Source of the DNA: Rhodobacter xanthinilyticus
GTDB taxonomy: Bacteria; Pseudomonadota; Alphaproteobacteria; Rhodobacterales; Rhodobacteraceae
NCBI RefSeq assembly: GCF_001856665.1
Contig: NZ_CP017781.1
Location: 1,397,501 to 1,461,500, forward strand
Direction: 5' to 3'
DNA: 64,000 nucleotides
Every line of letters begins with the position of its first letter. The first letter of the stretch is position 1. The position numbers and the translations under genes were made by a program. The notes beneath the pieces are model-generated. The model was given only the letters and a program-made list of their open reading frames with translations. It ran no database searches and had not been told where the DNA came from. This document shows positions 10,855-19,919 of this stretch, in pieces.

Positions 10855-13800
10855 TCAGAATTGCAGCGTGACCGCGGCGGGCGTGCCGCGGCCGAGGCGG
10901 TTCGAGAGCTGGAAGATGCGGATGGCCAGCGTCTGCCCCGGCCCGAGCGGCGCGCCCCAATCAGTGGTCTGCTGGGCGGCGGCGTAGAGGACGGAGGTCG
11001 TGCTGCTGGTCAGAGTGCGCTTGATCGTAGCCCCGTCGAGGATCTGGACGTCGTAGCTTTCCAGGTCCTCTGCCAAGGGTACCTCGACCTGCTCCCAGGC
11101 ATCGGCGACCAGCGCGCGGGACCGCCGTGTCCAGCGGATGGTCAGATCGCCCGTGTTGCGGGCCGTTCGCCACGGCTGTTCGACATGCACCGGCGCGAAG
11201 GGGACAAGCCCCCGGCCGGAGGGGGCGAAGCCCAGCGCGGCATAGCTTGCGTCACTGACGGCCCGTGCCGCAGGGCCGATGCGCCAGTTCCAAGGCAGAC
11301 CGAGGTCGGCTTCGGCGATGGGCAGCGATGACAGCGCGGTGTCCAGGACCACAATCCGCGCCCCAGCCGGTGCCGGGGTGCCTATCGCGTATTCCGTCCC
11401 GCGCTGGCCACGCAGCAGGCGGGTCAGGCGATAGCGGCCGGGGGCGATGAGTTCAGCCGCGCCTGCCTGGATGATCTCCCACACCCCTGCTGCCGCCTCG
11501 ACCGCCAGCGCATTGACCCCGCCGAACAGCGCAACGTCCGTCACGCTCTCCAGCGTTCCGGACAGCAGATCGACGACCAGCGCGTTGCCCAGATCGAAGC
11601 GCGAGGTCGGCCCCGGAAAGAAGTCGAAGGCCAGCGTGCCGATCCGCGCCCGACTACCGAAGGTCGTCAGCAACGCGAAGCCATCCGTGGAGGCGCTGCG
11701 GAACACGGCGATCTCGCCCGGCCAGGGACTGGCATGGGCCGCGATCAGCGGCCGATGTGCGGGCTGGTCTTCGCTGATCTGCGGCAGGTCCAGCATCACC
11801 ACCTCGGGCGTGCCAAAGACGACGGGGCTGGAGAGCGAGGCGGGCCGGGGATCCCCGGGCGGCAGATCGTAGGCGGCGCGGTCCTGGCGGACAGCCTCGA
11901 TCCCGCGCGCCTCGGCATCGGCGACGGAGACCAGGCGGAACTCGACCTCGCGGCCGTCATGCGCCAGCCGGATCACGTCGGCCGGGTCCAGCGCCAGCCG
12001 CGAGGGCGGCAGGCGGAAGGTCGCGCTCTCGCGTCCGATCCAGCCTTCCATCAGTGCGCGGCGGCAGCGGCGTTCGGCTTCCTCGGGCGGGATCGCCATG
12101 GGGAAGGACTCGGAGGCGATGCGGGTGGTGTCGACGGTGATCCGCCGCGCTTCCACCAGCGCGGCGTCATAATCCTCGTCCGCGCGCGCGACCTGCCACT
12201 TCAGCGCCTGAGGCAGTTCGGTCTCCTGACCACGGGTCAGCTCAAAAGCCTCACCCTCACGACTGGCCACCAGATCGTCGATGGCCAGTGTGGCGACCGA
12301 GGCGCGGCCGCGCATGACAAAACGGATCACGCCTTCGGTCTCGATGGCATCGAAGCCGAATTGCCGGGCCAGCGTGGAAATCGACGCGCGGGGGCTTTCC
12401 AGCGCGACGATCACATAGCCCTCGACCGCGCCCCAGAGGCCGGTGACGTCAATCAACGCCTCATCAAGCCCAGCGCTCAGGCAGAGATGACGCACAAGGG
12501 CAGCCAACGACACCGCACCGAGCCGCCCGGTCAGCCAGTGCCCGAGCCGCCAGTTCGGGCCATCGGTCCAGACGCCGGTCAGTTCGGGGAAGAAGGGATA
12601 GGGTCGCGCATCCCAGGTCCAGGCGGCGCATTCGGGGACATGGACCATCCGGCCGCCGTAGATCGCGGACACCGGATTGTTGGCGGGGGATCCCCACCAC
12701 AGGTAACTGGCCTCCAGATAGGCGCGCTGGATCGCATCATCGCGCCAGCCGCGGGAGAAATACGGGGTGAAGCTCTCCGACGACTTCGGATCGAAGAAGA
12801 CGTTCGGCTGGTTCGTGCCCCGGTCGATGGCAGGGCAGCCCAGTTCCGTGAACCACACGGGCTTCGACTGCGGCACCCATGCCGTGGGCGTGCCGCTTTC
12901 GACCCCGCCCGGCCGGTTGAAATGGGCATTCGACCACCAGGCGCGCAGATCCTTGTAGCGGAACACCCAAGGCTTGCCTGCGGATCCATCGGTGATCGGC
13001 GTGCGGATTTGCGCCGACCGGTCGGCTGCGCTGGCATAGAACCAGTCGAAGCCTTCGCCACCAGCGATGTTGGCCTGCAGGTAACCCCGATCATGGATCG
13101 CGGGCCAACCTTGCAGCGCATCGGCGTGGTCAAACCCGTCGCGCCAGTCGGAAAGCGGCATGTAGTTGTCGATGCCGATGAAATCGACATTCGCGTCCGA
13201 CCAGAGCGGATCGAGGTGGAAGAACACATCCCCGGTCCCATCGCCGGGCTGGTGCCCGAAATACTCCGACCAGTCCGAGGCGTAGCCTACCTTGGTGCCC
13301 GCCCCGAGGATTGCCTTCACATCGGCCGCCAGCGCCTTGAACGCCGTCACGGCCGGATAGGCGCTGGCGCTGGAGCGGATCGTGGTCAGCCCGCGCATCT
13401 CGGTGCCGATCAGGAAGGCATCGACCCCGCCTGCCACCGCGCAGAGATGGGCGTAGTGCAGGATCATCCGCCGCAGGCCCCAGTCGCTGGAGGGGCCGGT
13501 CCAGCTGACAGTGTCGCCAGAGATCGCGAACTGCGCGGGAGTGGCCGCGCCGAAGAAGCTGGCGACCTGCGTCGCGGCGGCGGCGGTCTTGTCCGCGGTC
13601 CCGGCATAGCCCGCCGCAGGCGAACAGGTGATCCGCCCGCGCCAGGGGAAGCTGGGCTGGCCCGGTGTGGCGGCATTCGCGCTGTATGGGTTCGGCAGCG
13701 TGTTGCCGGGCGGCACATCCATCAGCAGGAACGGATAGAAGGTGACGCGCAACCCGCGCGCCTTCATCTCGCGGATCGCCTGCACCACGGCAAAGTCGGC

Positions 13801-14853
13801 AGGCGTGCCGCCATAGACTGGCCTATCCTCGACGTCGCGACTGACGAGATGGGCTTCAGCGCGGGAGACCCCGTTGACCGCCCAGACCTTGGGGCTGGTG
13901 ACCTTGGTCGCCACCTCCACGCCGGGCTTGATGGTGCAGTTGCCCGCGCGCAGGTCGTTGCCGAACCACGCGACGACGAGGCTGACGCTCTCGACAGCCG
14001 GGGCCATGGCCTGCAGCCGATCGAGGGCCACGACGATATCGGCTTCATCCGGCAAGGCGTTCAGGTTCTCGGTCGAGGTGGTGCCGCCGGTCGTCTGGCC
14101 GAAGATGGTGGTCGTGGCCCCGACTGTCTTGCGGACAGCCTCGGTCGCATAGGTGAACTCGCCCGAGGCCGGGATCATCGTCACGGCCTTGACCAGCCCC
14201 TCGGCCGTGTCGGGATCCGCGAGCGGCCGAAAGACCTCGAACGAAAGCTGCGGCAGGCGGTTGCCGTAGGTGGAAAGCGGCAGTTCCTCGAAGACGACAT
14301 AGGCGGTGCCGCGGTAGGCGGGCGTATTGGAGGCACCCATCTTCGCCGCGATGAAGGGATCGGCCGTCTGGGTATCGTCGCCTCGATACCAGCGCCAGGT
14401 GATGCCGGTCATGTCGAGTGGTTTGCCGTCGGCCCAAATGCGGCCGATGCCGGTGATTGGCCCCTCGCAGAGGGCGACCGCGAAGGACGCATAATAGAGG
14501 TATTCGGTCGTCTGCACCCGGCCGCCGCCCCCGCCCTTGCCGCCGCCTTGCGTGGTGGTCTTCGTCTCCTCCCGGAAATCGGTCGCCCAGATGATGTTGC
14601 CGCCGATGCGCATGCGGCCGTAGAGGCGCGGGATGATTGCGCCTTCCGTAGCCGAGGTGATGCGCAAGCTGTCGATGCGCTGGCCCTCGATCTTCTGCGC
14701 GGGGGCCAGCGAGGACACGATCCAGCTGTCCACCACCGACCCGATGGTGGAGCCGATGAAGCCACCGATGGCTACGCCAGAGAAGCCGAGGATCGCGCCG
14801 CCAAAGGCCCCGCCTATGGCGGAGCCGACAGCACCGAGGACAAGCGTGGCCAT
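10855..14853 (-). CDS. GTA-type baseplate hub/host-specificity protein with TIM-barrel domain
   Basis: 1332 aa. Homologous in layout to GTA gene 15 and the lambda J family. A Gly/Ala-rich hydrophobic N-terminus is followed by a glycosidase-like TIM-barrel region (about residues 380-700; FIGIDNYMPLSDW, VWFTELGCPA), then phage tail domains, and a C-terminus with fibronectin-like features ending before the fibre gene. It forms the distal tail hub and may bind or cleave surface glycans. It is the largest gene of the late operon. Confidence 0.88.
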   Translation of the reverse strand: MATLVLGAVGSAIGGAFGGAILGFSGVAIGGFIGSTIGSVVDSWIVSSLAPAQKIEGQRIDSLRITSATEGAIIPRLYGRMRIGGNIIWATDFREETKTTTQGGGKGGGGGRVQTTEYLYYASFAVALCEGPITGIGRIWADGKPLDMTGITWRWYRGDDTQTADPFIAAKMGASNTPAYRGTAYVVFEELPLSTYGNRLPQLSFEVFRPLADPDTAEGLVKAVTMIPASGEFTYATEAVRKTVGATTTIFGQTTGGTTSTENLNALPDEADIVVALDRLQAMAPAVESVSLVVAWFGNDLRAGNCTIKPGVEVATKVTSPKVWAVNGVSRAEAHLVSRDVEDRPVYGGTPADFAVVQAIREMKARGLRVTFYPFLLMDVPPGNTLPNPYSANAATPGQPSFPWRGRITCSPAAGYAGTADKTAAAATQVASFFGAATPAQFAISGDTVSWTGPSSDWGLRRMILHYAHLCAVAGGVDAFLIGTEMRGLTTIRSSASAYPAVTAFKALAADVKAILGAGTKVGYASDWSEYFGHQPGDGTGDVFFHLDPLWSDANVDFIGIDNYMPLSDWRDGFDHADALQGWPAIHDRGYLQANIAGGEGFDWFYASAADRSAQIRTPITDGSAGKPWVFRYKDLRAWWSNAHFNRPGGVESGTPTAWVPQSKPVWFTELGCPAIDRGTNQPNVFFDPKSSESFTPYFSRGWRDDAIQRAYLEASYLWWGSPANNPVSAIYGGRMVHVPECAAWTWDARPYPFFPELTGVWTDGPNWRLGHWLTGRLGAVSLAALVRHLCLSAGLDEALIDVTGLWGAVEGYVIVALESPRASISTLARQFGFDAIETEGVIRFVMRGRASVATLAIDDLVASREGEAFELTRGQETELPQALKWQVARADEDYDAALVEARRITVDTTRIASESFPMAIPPEEAERRCRRALMEGWIGRESATFRLPPSRLALDPADVIRLAHDGREVEFRLVSVADAEARGIEAVRQDRAAYDLPPGDPRPASLSSPVVFGTPEVVMLDLPQISEDQPAHRPLIAAHASPWPGEIAVFRSASTDGFALLTTFGSRARIGTLAFDFFPGPTSRFDLGNALVVDLLSGTLESVTDVALFGGVNALAVEAAAGVWEIIQAGAAELIAPGRYRLTRLLRGQRGTEYAIGTPAPAGARIVVLDTALSSLPIAEADLGLPWNWRIGPAARAVSDASYAALGFAPSGRGLVPFAPVHVEQPWRTARNTGDLTIRWTRRSRALVADAWEQVEVPLAEDLESYDVQILDGATIKRTLTSSTTSVLYAAAQQTTDWGAPLGPGQTLAIRIFQLSNRLGRGTPAAVTLQF

Positions 14854-14862
14854 GGGAAAATC

Positions 14863-15297
14863 TCAGAGTGCGGGGAACAGGAAGGCGAAGGCGATCTTGC
14901 GCGCCCAAGTCGGTGTCAGCGGTTCCTCGATCACGCCGAGGCGTTCGTAGGCGTGAAGGAAGGTGTCGGGCCCGGTGAGGATGCCCACATGCTTGGCGAT
15001 GGCGCGGGGCATTATGCGGAACAGGACCAGCGCGCCGGGTGGGGCGTCGGCCGGTGTTATCTCCGGCATCATGCGGCGTGCGCCCTCTGCCAGCACTTCC
15101 CTGGGCCCGGTCTCGCCCCAGTCCCGACTGTAGGGCGGGATCGGGAACGGCTCCGGCCCGATCACCTCGCGCCAGACGCCACGCGCGAGGCCGAGGCAAT
15201 CGCAGCCGACCCCGCGCAGGCTGGCCTGGTCGTGATAGGGCGTGCCTAGCCATGACCGCGCAACGGCGATGACAAGAGCGGGATCGGCGGTCTTCAC
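14863..15297 (-). CDS. NlpC/P60 (C40) tail peptidase, GTA gene 14-like
   Basis: 144 aa. A cysteine peptidase that trims peptidoglycan during DNA entry. The catalytic Cys is in GVGCDCLGLARG near residue 30, and the His is in AKHVGILTG near residue 100. Gene order (DUF2460, DUF2163, NlpC/P60, hub) is the same as in GTA clusters. The start overlaps the end of the DUF2163 gene by 4 bp. Confidence 0.88.
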   Translation of the reverse strand: MKTADPALVIAVARSWLGTPYHDQASLRGVGCDCLGLARGVWREVIGPEPFPIPPYSRDWGETGPREVLAEGARRMMPEITPADAPPGALVLFRIMPRAIAKHVGILTGPDTFLHAYERLGVIEEPLTPTWARKIAFAFLFPAL

Positions 15298-16178
15298 AGC
15301 ACCGCCCCCTCATGGCCGCCGTCCTTGGTGGCGTAGCGCAGGACCGCGTCCTGGCCCGGGATGTGCGGGAAGCCCCGGAAGTTTGCGACATTGGCGAACT
15401 TCGTCCCGCAGGTCGCGATCCGCTTGTCGCAGCCCGCCCGCACCACGAAGGCATCCGTGGCCGTGATCGGCCGCACTGGCGCTTCCAGCAGGGTCAGGAT
15501 CGCAACGCCATCGACGAGGTCATGCGACAGCACCTCGACCCGCCGCCCGGCATTCGCGCCGCTGGTCCATTCGACAAGCCCGAAGCCGAACCAGCCCGCA
15601 GCAAAGGTGCCAAGGCCGGAAGCGGTGAACGCCCGGTCCCGCAGCACATCGATCACTGCGCCGGTCCCCTTGAAGGCCGGGGCGTCAAGGTTCACGCCGC
15701 AGCGCGCATCTCCCAGCGCGGCGTCGCAACTCGCCTGAAACGTCCGCCCGACCGTCTGGCTGAGGAAATGGGCCAGCGACCGCACCTCTGCCACGAAGGC
15801 CAGCCGCCCGCGCCTGATCTGGCCGATGGCCCCGCGACGCAGCAGCACGCGCTGCGAAGGGGCCGACCAGTTCACCCGCCAGACCTCGACCGCTGCATTA
15901 TCCCATTGGCCATCGAGGATGTCGGTCTCGGTGATCCGGTCCGACGACAGCACGCCTTGCGCGTCCTGCGCGTCCACGGAGAGGTCGGAGCCAGATCGGA
16001 CTTCGGAGGCGGTCAACCCACTTTCCGGTTCAAACTCGGTGCCGTCAAACGACAGCGTCCGGTCGTGGTCCGTGAAGCCGAAGGTCACGCCATCGGCGCG
16101 GGTGATGCGCCAGCACCAGGACAGGGTGGTGGTACCGTCGTCGAGATGGGCTTGAAGCACGGGGTTCATGGACTTCAT
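15294..16178 (-). CDS. DUF2163 baseplate protein, GTA gene 13-like
   Basis: 294 aa. The N-terminus (TTLSWCWRITRADGVTFGFT) and the C-terminal Cys-rich part (CDAALGDARCGVNLDAP, then GCDKRIATCGTKF) are typical of DUF2163. Paired cysteines are conserved in GTA baseplate proteins that coordinate an iron-sulfur cluster (family knowledge). It couples to both neighbours by 4-bp overlaps. Confidence 0.87.
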   Translation of the reverse strand: MKSMNPVLQAHLDDGTTTLSWCWRITRADGVTFGFTDHDRTLSFDGTEFEPESGLTASEVRSGSDLSVDAQDAQGVLSSDRITETDILDGQWDNAAVEVWRVNWSAPSQRVLLRRGAIGQIRRGRLAFVAEVRSLAHFLSQTVGRTFQASCDAALGDARCGVNLDAPAFKGTGAVIDVLRDRAFTASGLGTFAAGWFGFGLVEWTSGANAGRRVEVLSHDLVDGVAILTLLEAPVRPITATDAFVVRAGCDKRIATCGTKFANVANFRGFPHIPGQDAVLRYATKDGGHEGAVL

Positions 16179-16804
16179 GTGCGGATTTCCATGAGGGGGA
16201 TCGAGGTGATCGAGCCGAGGCGTTCGATGTCGAGGGTGACGTCGAGGGCGTCCGTATCGAAGCGGACCGGGACGTCGAACTCGAATCCCGCAGTGACGGC
16301 GACGCCTGCAGCCGGGGCGGTGGTGAAGGTGACGAGGCCGGTCGCGGTCGAGACCGACCAGCCGGAGGCTTGCGGCGTACCATTCAGGGCGATGGTGACG
16401 GTCCCGGCGACTGGCTTGGTGATCGCCCGCGTCCAGGACTGCGCGCCGGAGCTGTAGCGCTTGGTCAGCTGGAACAGAGTCGCCGCCCCGTTGCCGGTGC
16501 CGATGGGCTGGTTGGTCGGGCTCGGTGACTGCGATGGCAGGCAGGACTTGAAATCGGCCCAGTCCTTGAAGCGGAAACCGTGGAGGCGGCCATTCCTCGC
16601 CTCGAAGAAGGCGACGACTGCTGCCAGATCGTCAGCGCGGCGGATGCCGTAGGCGACATCATAGCGGCGGCGCGAATTGGCCCAGCTGGCATTGCGCTCC
16701 TCGGCCCCGCTTGCCAGTTCGACGATCTGCGTGCGGCGTTCGGGGCCGCCGCGCGCGCCACGGCTGATGTTGTCCGGAAACCGGACCTCGTGAAAGGCCA
16801 TCAC
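16175..16804 (-). CDS. DUF2460 (TIGR02217) distal tail protein, GTA gene 12-like
   Basis: 209 aa. The start FHEVRFPDNISRGARGGPE is the signature of this family, which forms the distal tail ring between the tail tube and the hub. The length matches the family. It lies between the tape-measure and DUF2163 genes, as in GTA clusters, with 4-bp overlaps at both ends. Confidence 0.9.
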   Translation of the reverse strand: MMAFHEVRFPDNISRGARGGPERRTQIVELASGAEERNASWANSRRRYDVAYGIRRADDLAAVVAFFEARNGRLHGFRFKDWADFKSCLPSQSPSPTNQPIGTGNGAATLFQLTKRYSSGAQSWTRAITKPVAGTVTIALNGTPQASGWSVSTATGLVTFTTAPAAGVAVTAGFEFDVPVRFDTDALDVTLDIERLGSITSIPLMEIRT

Positions 16805-19257
16805 ATCCCCCTCCGGCCCAACGACACAGCGCGGGCGATGTCGCTGGCGACCTGCGTGCGGGACTGGCGGAAACTCTCAGCATCCCGGGCGTTGATCGTG
16901 ACGTTGACGGTCGAGGTGCCCGCCTGGCCGTAGCCCGAGGCTTCCCTGCGCGAGAGGACCCGCTCCCCGCGTTGCAGGATCGCTGGCACCTCGTCGGGCC
17001 GCAGCCCAGCCCAGCCGCCATTGTGCATGCGCGGCGCACCGGCAAAAGCCAATGCCGGGACCATCCGGCCGGGACCGGGGGCGCCGACCATCCCGCCCGC
17101 ATGCAGGATGTTGGCGAAGATCCCGCCCGCTCCGCCCAGCGCGCCGGAAAGGGCATTGGCGATGGGGCCGAGGATGAAGCGCCGGGCGGCGAGCTTGGCG
17201 AGATCGGCGATCATCGACGTGACCAGATCGCGGAAGTCGAGCTTGCCGGTCTTCACGAAGTCGCCGATGGCGTTCTCCGCGCTCTGGAAGGCCCCGACCA
17301 GCGCGCTGCCAATATCCCCGCCGATGTCGCGCGCCTTCGCGGCGTAGTCGGCGAGTGCGGCGGTGACGGCTTGCCAGCCGGAAAGGGCCGTGTCCGCGCC
17401 TTCGGCGGCAGCCGCCCCGGCGTCGCGCGCGGCACCGCCTGCGCCCTCGGCGGCGGTGGCGGTGTCGTTCAGCCCCGTGGTCAAGGCATCGGCCGAGGCG
17501 GCGGCATCTGCCAGCGCGGTCTCTGCCTCGGTCCCCGTGCCGGTGACGGCATCCTTCAGGGCCTGCCAGCTGGCGAGTGGCCGACCGGCAGCATCTGCGA
17601 GCATGCCTGCCGCTTCGCGGTACCCGTCGGCCCGAGCGAAGGCGTCATCGGCCATCGCGCCGAGACCGAGATCGGGCGGGTCGAGGTAGGTGCGGGACAG
17701 CGCAGCCGAAAAGGCGTCTGCAGCGGCAGCGCCCGCAGCCGCGCCCTCGAAGGGGTTGCCGATGCGGCCGAGTTCCACCGGATCGAGGATGCCGATCCGC
17801 ACGCCACCTTCGCCGGTAGCCCATTCGGGCAGAAGCGCGAGTGCCGCGTTCAGGGTCTCGATGAAGCTGTTGATGCGGGTGACGACGCCGTTCAGCATCG
17901 CCTCGACGCCCGAGATCAGCCCGTTCGCCGCCTGGAAGGCAAAGTCGCCAATGGCCGCGGGCAGACTGCCCCAGATTGCGACCGCCGCGTCATAGGCCCC
18001 CTGGAAGATCGCGGCTGTCCGGTCGCCGAAGCTGACCACGCCTGCGATAGTGCCTTCCAGCGCCGAAAGACCGGCCGCCTTCAGCCCCTCCCATCCAGCG
18101 GCCATCCGCGCGAGGGCCGCATCCAGCGACAGAGCGATGCGCGACCAGACCTCGCGAGCCAGATCGCCGAGCAGCCGGAAGGCCTCGCCCACGCCACGGA
18201 GCCGGGCGACAAGCTGCGAGAACTGATAGACCAGCTCGCCTGCGCCGACGATCAGCGCGCCGATGCCGGTCCGGATGAGGGCGCCACGCAGGAAGACCAA
18301 GGCCGTTGCAAGTCCGCGCAAGGAGAGGGCCGCAGCGGCAAGGCCCGCCACCCAGCGCCCGGCCATGACGGCAGCGAAGGTCGCGGCGTAGGAGGCGAGA
18401 CGACCGAGGTTGCCGATCAGTCCGTCGATAGCCGAGCGAAGGATCCCGCCATCCGAGGCAAGGGTCACGAACACGTTCGCCAACGCCTCGATGGACGGAG
18501 CGATGGCCACGGCGATGCGGTTCCGGAGGCCATCGAACGCGAGGGATACGGTGCCCAGAGCGAGTTGGGTGCGACGCAGGGCTTCCAGCGCATCGCCGTC
18601 CAGCACTGCGCCGAGATCGGATGCCTGATCCCCAAGTCGGGCCATCTCGGCGCCGCCGTTCCGCAGGAGGGGGATCAATCGCGTCGCGTCCGAGGCCATG
18701 GCCTCCAGATAAAAGGTCATCTCCTGCTGGCTGAGCCCGGCCCGTTCCAGCGTGTCGACGTAAAGCTGAAGCGCCTCGGGGCCGGAAAGGCGGGCGAACT
18801 GGTCGGCCGTGACGCCCATGCGCGGGGCCACGTTCTCGAAGAAATCCGCCATCGGCCCGCCTCCGGTCTGCAGGAAATCACCGACCCGGTCGTTCATGTC
18901 CTTCAGGATATCGGCCAGCTTCTCCTGCTCGATCCCGACCGTCCGAGCCCCGGCCGACCAGCGTTGCAGCGCCTCGGGCGTCGCATTGGCGACCTGCGCG
19001 AATTGACGGATCTGCGCGGCACTCTCGGCGGTGGAGCGGACGATCAGGCCGAGCGAGGCTGTCGCCGCTGCGGCTGCGGCCCCGAGGGCAAGACCGGCCC
19101 GGCGCGCAAAGGCCGCAAGCCGAGTGTTCGCCAGTTCCATCTCGCGTGACAGGCGGCCGAAGCCGCGGGCACCGGCGTCGCCCACGCCCTCCAGTTCCGC
19201 GCGCACGCGGCGTCCGCCCTCCGCCACGAGGCGGACGGAGACCTTCTTCTCAGCCAT
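16801..19257 (-). CDS. Tail tape-measure protein
   Basis: 818 aa. Sets tail length and helps DNA ejection. Coiled-coil N-terminus, hydrophobic Ala-rich segments (about residues 52-70 and 300-345) and a long Ala/Gly-rich helical C-terminal half ending in a lambda-type tail motif (SYGQAGTSTVNVTINARDA region). It is much longer than the ~220-aa GTA gene 11 product, so a full-length phage tail is expected. Its start overlaps the stop of the frameshifted chaperone extension. Confidence 0.88.
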   Translation of the reverse strand: MAEKKVSVRLVAEGGRRVRAELEGVGDAGARGFGRLSREMELANTRLAAFARRAGLALGAAAAAATASLGLIVRSTAESAAQIRQFAQVANATPEALQRWSAGARTVGIEQEKLADILKDMNDRVGDFLQTGGGPMADFFENVAPRMGVTADQFARLSGPEALQLYVDTLERAGLSQQEMTFYLEAMASDATRLIPLLRNGGAEMARLGDQASDLGAVLDGDALEALRRTQLALGTVSLAFDGLRNRIAVAIAPSIEALANVFVTLASDGGILRSAIDGLIGNLGRLASYAATFAAVMAGRWVAGLAAAALSLRGLATALVFLRGALIRTGIGALIVGAGELVYQFSQLVARLRGVGEAFRLLGDLAREVWSRIALSLDAALARMAAGWEGLKAAGLSALEGTIAGVVSFGDRTAAIFQGAYDAAVAIWGSLPAAIGDFAFQAANGLISGVEAMLNGVVTRINSFIETLNAALALLPEWATGEGGVRIGILDPVELGRIGNPFEGAAAGAAAADAFSAALSRTYLDPPDLGLGAMADDAFARADGYREAAGMLADAAGRPLASWQALKDAVTGTGTEAETALADAAASADALTTGLNDTATAAEGAGGAARDAGAAAAEGADTALSGWQAVTAALADYAAKARDIGGDIGSALVGAFQSAENAIGDFVKTGKLDFRDLVTSMIADLAKLAARRFILGPIANALSGALGGAGGIFANILHAGGMVGAPGPGRMVPALAFAGAPRMHNGGWAGLRPDEVPAILQRGERVLSRREASGYGQAGTSTVNVTINARDAESFRQSRTQVASDIARAVSLGRRGM

Positions 19258-19573
19258 TCCGGCGTCCTTCCATCTGCTCGTTGAGTTTGCGCACCATCAC
19301 CGCCTCGATCTCGGGCAGCAGTTCGGCGGTGATCAGTGCGCTAACGCCCAGCGCTTGCGCCAATGCCAGCGCCGCGCCCATGTCCCAACCGATGACGGCA
19401 CCCGGCGCGATGCGCAGCTGGCCGCCAAGGCGCTGGGTCAGGTCCCAGACCTGCCAGCCCTCAACGGTTTGCGGCCGGTTCAGTCTTGCGGGGCAGTCGG
19501 GGCAGGGGCCTGCGCAGGCCGCGCAGTAGCCGTCGCCCCCGCCGAAGGACCAGTCGGCGAGGGCGCGGAGGCG
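19250..19573 (-). CDS. Tail-assembly chaperone extension, reached by -1 frameshift
   Basis: This frame is open for 107 codons and ends in TGA overlapping the tape-measure start, but it has no ATG, GTG or TTG start in its first two-thirds. It is entered by a -1 slip at 19573-19579 in the preceding chaperone gene, giving a fused product of about 222 aa, the counterpart of lambda gpG-T. The first part carries a cysteine cluster (YCAACAGPCPDCPARL) that could bind zinc. A helical part (QVWDLTQRLGGQLRIAPGAV) follows. A CTG codon at 19481-19483, overlapping the zero-frame stop as CTGA, is a less likely independent start. Confidence 0.75.
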   Translation of the reverse strand, partial: RLRALADWSFGGGDGYCAACAGPCPDCPARLNRPQTVEGWQVWDLTQRLGGQLRIAPGAVIGWDMGAALALAQALGVSALITAELLPEIEAVMVRKLNEQMEGRRNG

Positions 19574-19917
19574 TTTTTTTCCTGATCCAGCATCAGGCCG
19601 CGGGCGACGTATTGCGCCTGGAAGGCCTCGAAGACCGGCCAGATGTCGAGAAGGGCGTCGATCCCGGCCGGGCTGACGGGCACGAGGTTGCCGTCATCGT
19701 CGCCGACGCCTTCCCATTCCAGCACCGCGCGGCGGGCGACGGCCTTGGCCATGGCCAGCGCCATGTCCTCCTGGCTTGATGCCTCCGACAAATTGTCGAT
19801 CAAGGGATCGGCGCGCGCCGAGACCATTAGCGCGGTGGTGAGAGGGGCCACGAAGATGCGCAGTCCGGGAAGCAGCTCCAGCCATTCGGGCCGGTTCGAC
19901 AGGTTCAGGCGGATCAT
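19480..19917 (-). CDS. Tail-assembly chaperone (lambda gpG role, GTA gene 10 position)
   Basis: 145 aa in the zero frame. The start ATG at 19917 (MIRLNLSNRPEWLELLPGL) is chosen because it follows the tail-tube gene directly; the frame extends further up but inside that gene. Helical domain to about residue 110, then a Pro/Ala/Thr-rich tail. Such chaperones coat the tape-measure protein before tube polymerisation. A fraction of ribosomes is expected to shift at codon 115 and make the longer form. Confidence 0.75.
   Translation of the reverse strand: MIRLNLSNRPEWLELLPGLRIFVAPLTTALMVSARADPLIDNLSEASSQEDMALAMAKAVARRAVLEWEGVGDDDGNLVPVSPAGIDALLDIWPVFEAFQAQYVARGLMLDQEKNASAPSPTGPSAGATATARPAQAPAPTAPQD
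19573..19579 (-). promoter_or_regulatory. Programmed -1 ribosomal frameshift site (A AAA AAC)
   Basis: In the chaperone frame the codons GAA AAA AAC contain a perfect X XXY YYZ heptamer. The -1 frame is open from here to the tape-measure gene, whereas the zero frame stops 90 bases later. Placement 345 bases into the gene before the tape measure matches the G/GT site of lambdoid tails. Confidence 0.8.
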
Positions 19918-19919
19918 GA

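Noticed and set aside
11734-15249. 1171-codon plus-strand frame
   Set aside because: Antisense to the baseplate hub, NlpC and neighbouring genes; low-complexity Arg/Gly/Asp-rich product typical of high-GC shadow frames.
19250-19483. Independent gene starting at CTG 19483
   Set aside because: CTG starts are rare and a perfect slippery heptamer upstream explains the open frame better; kept only as an alternative.
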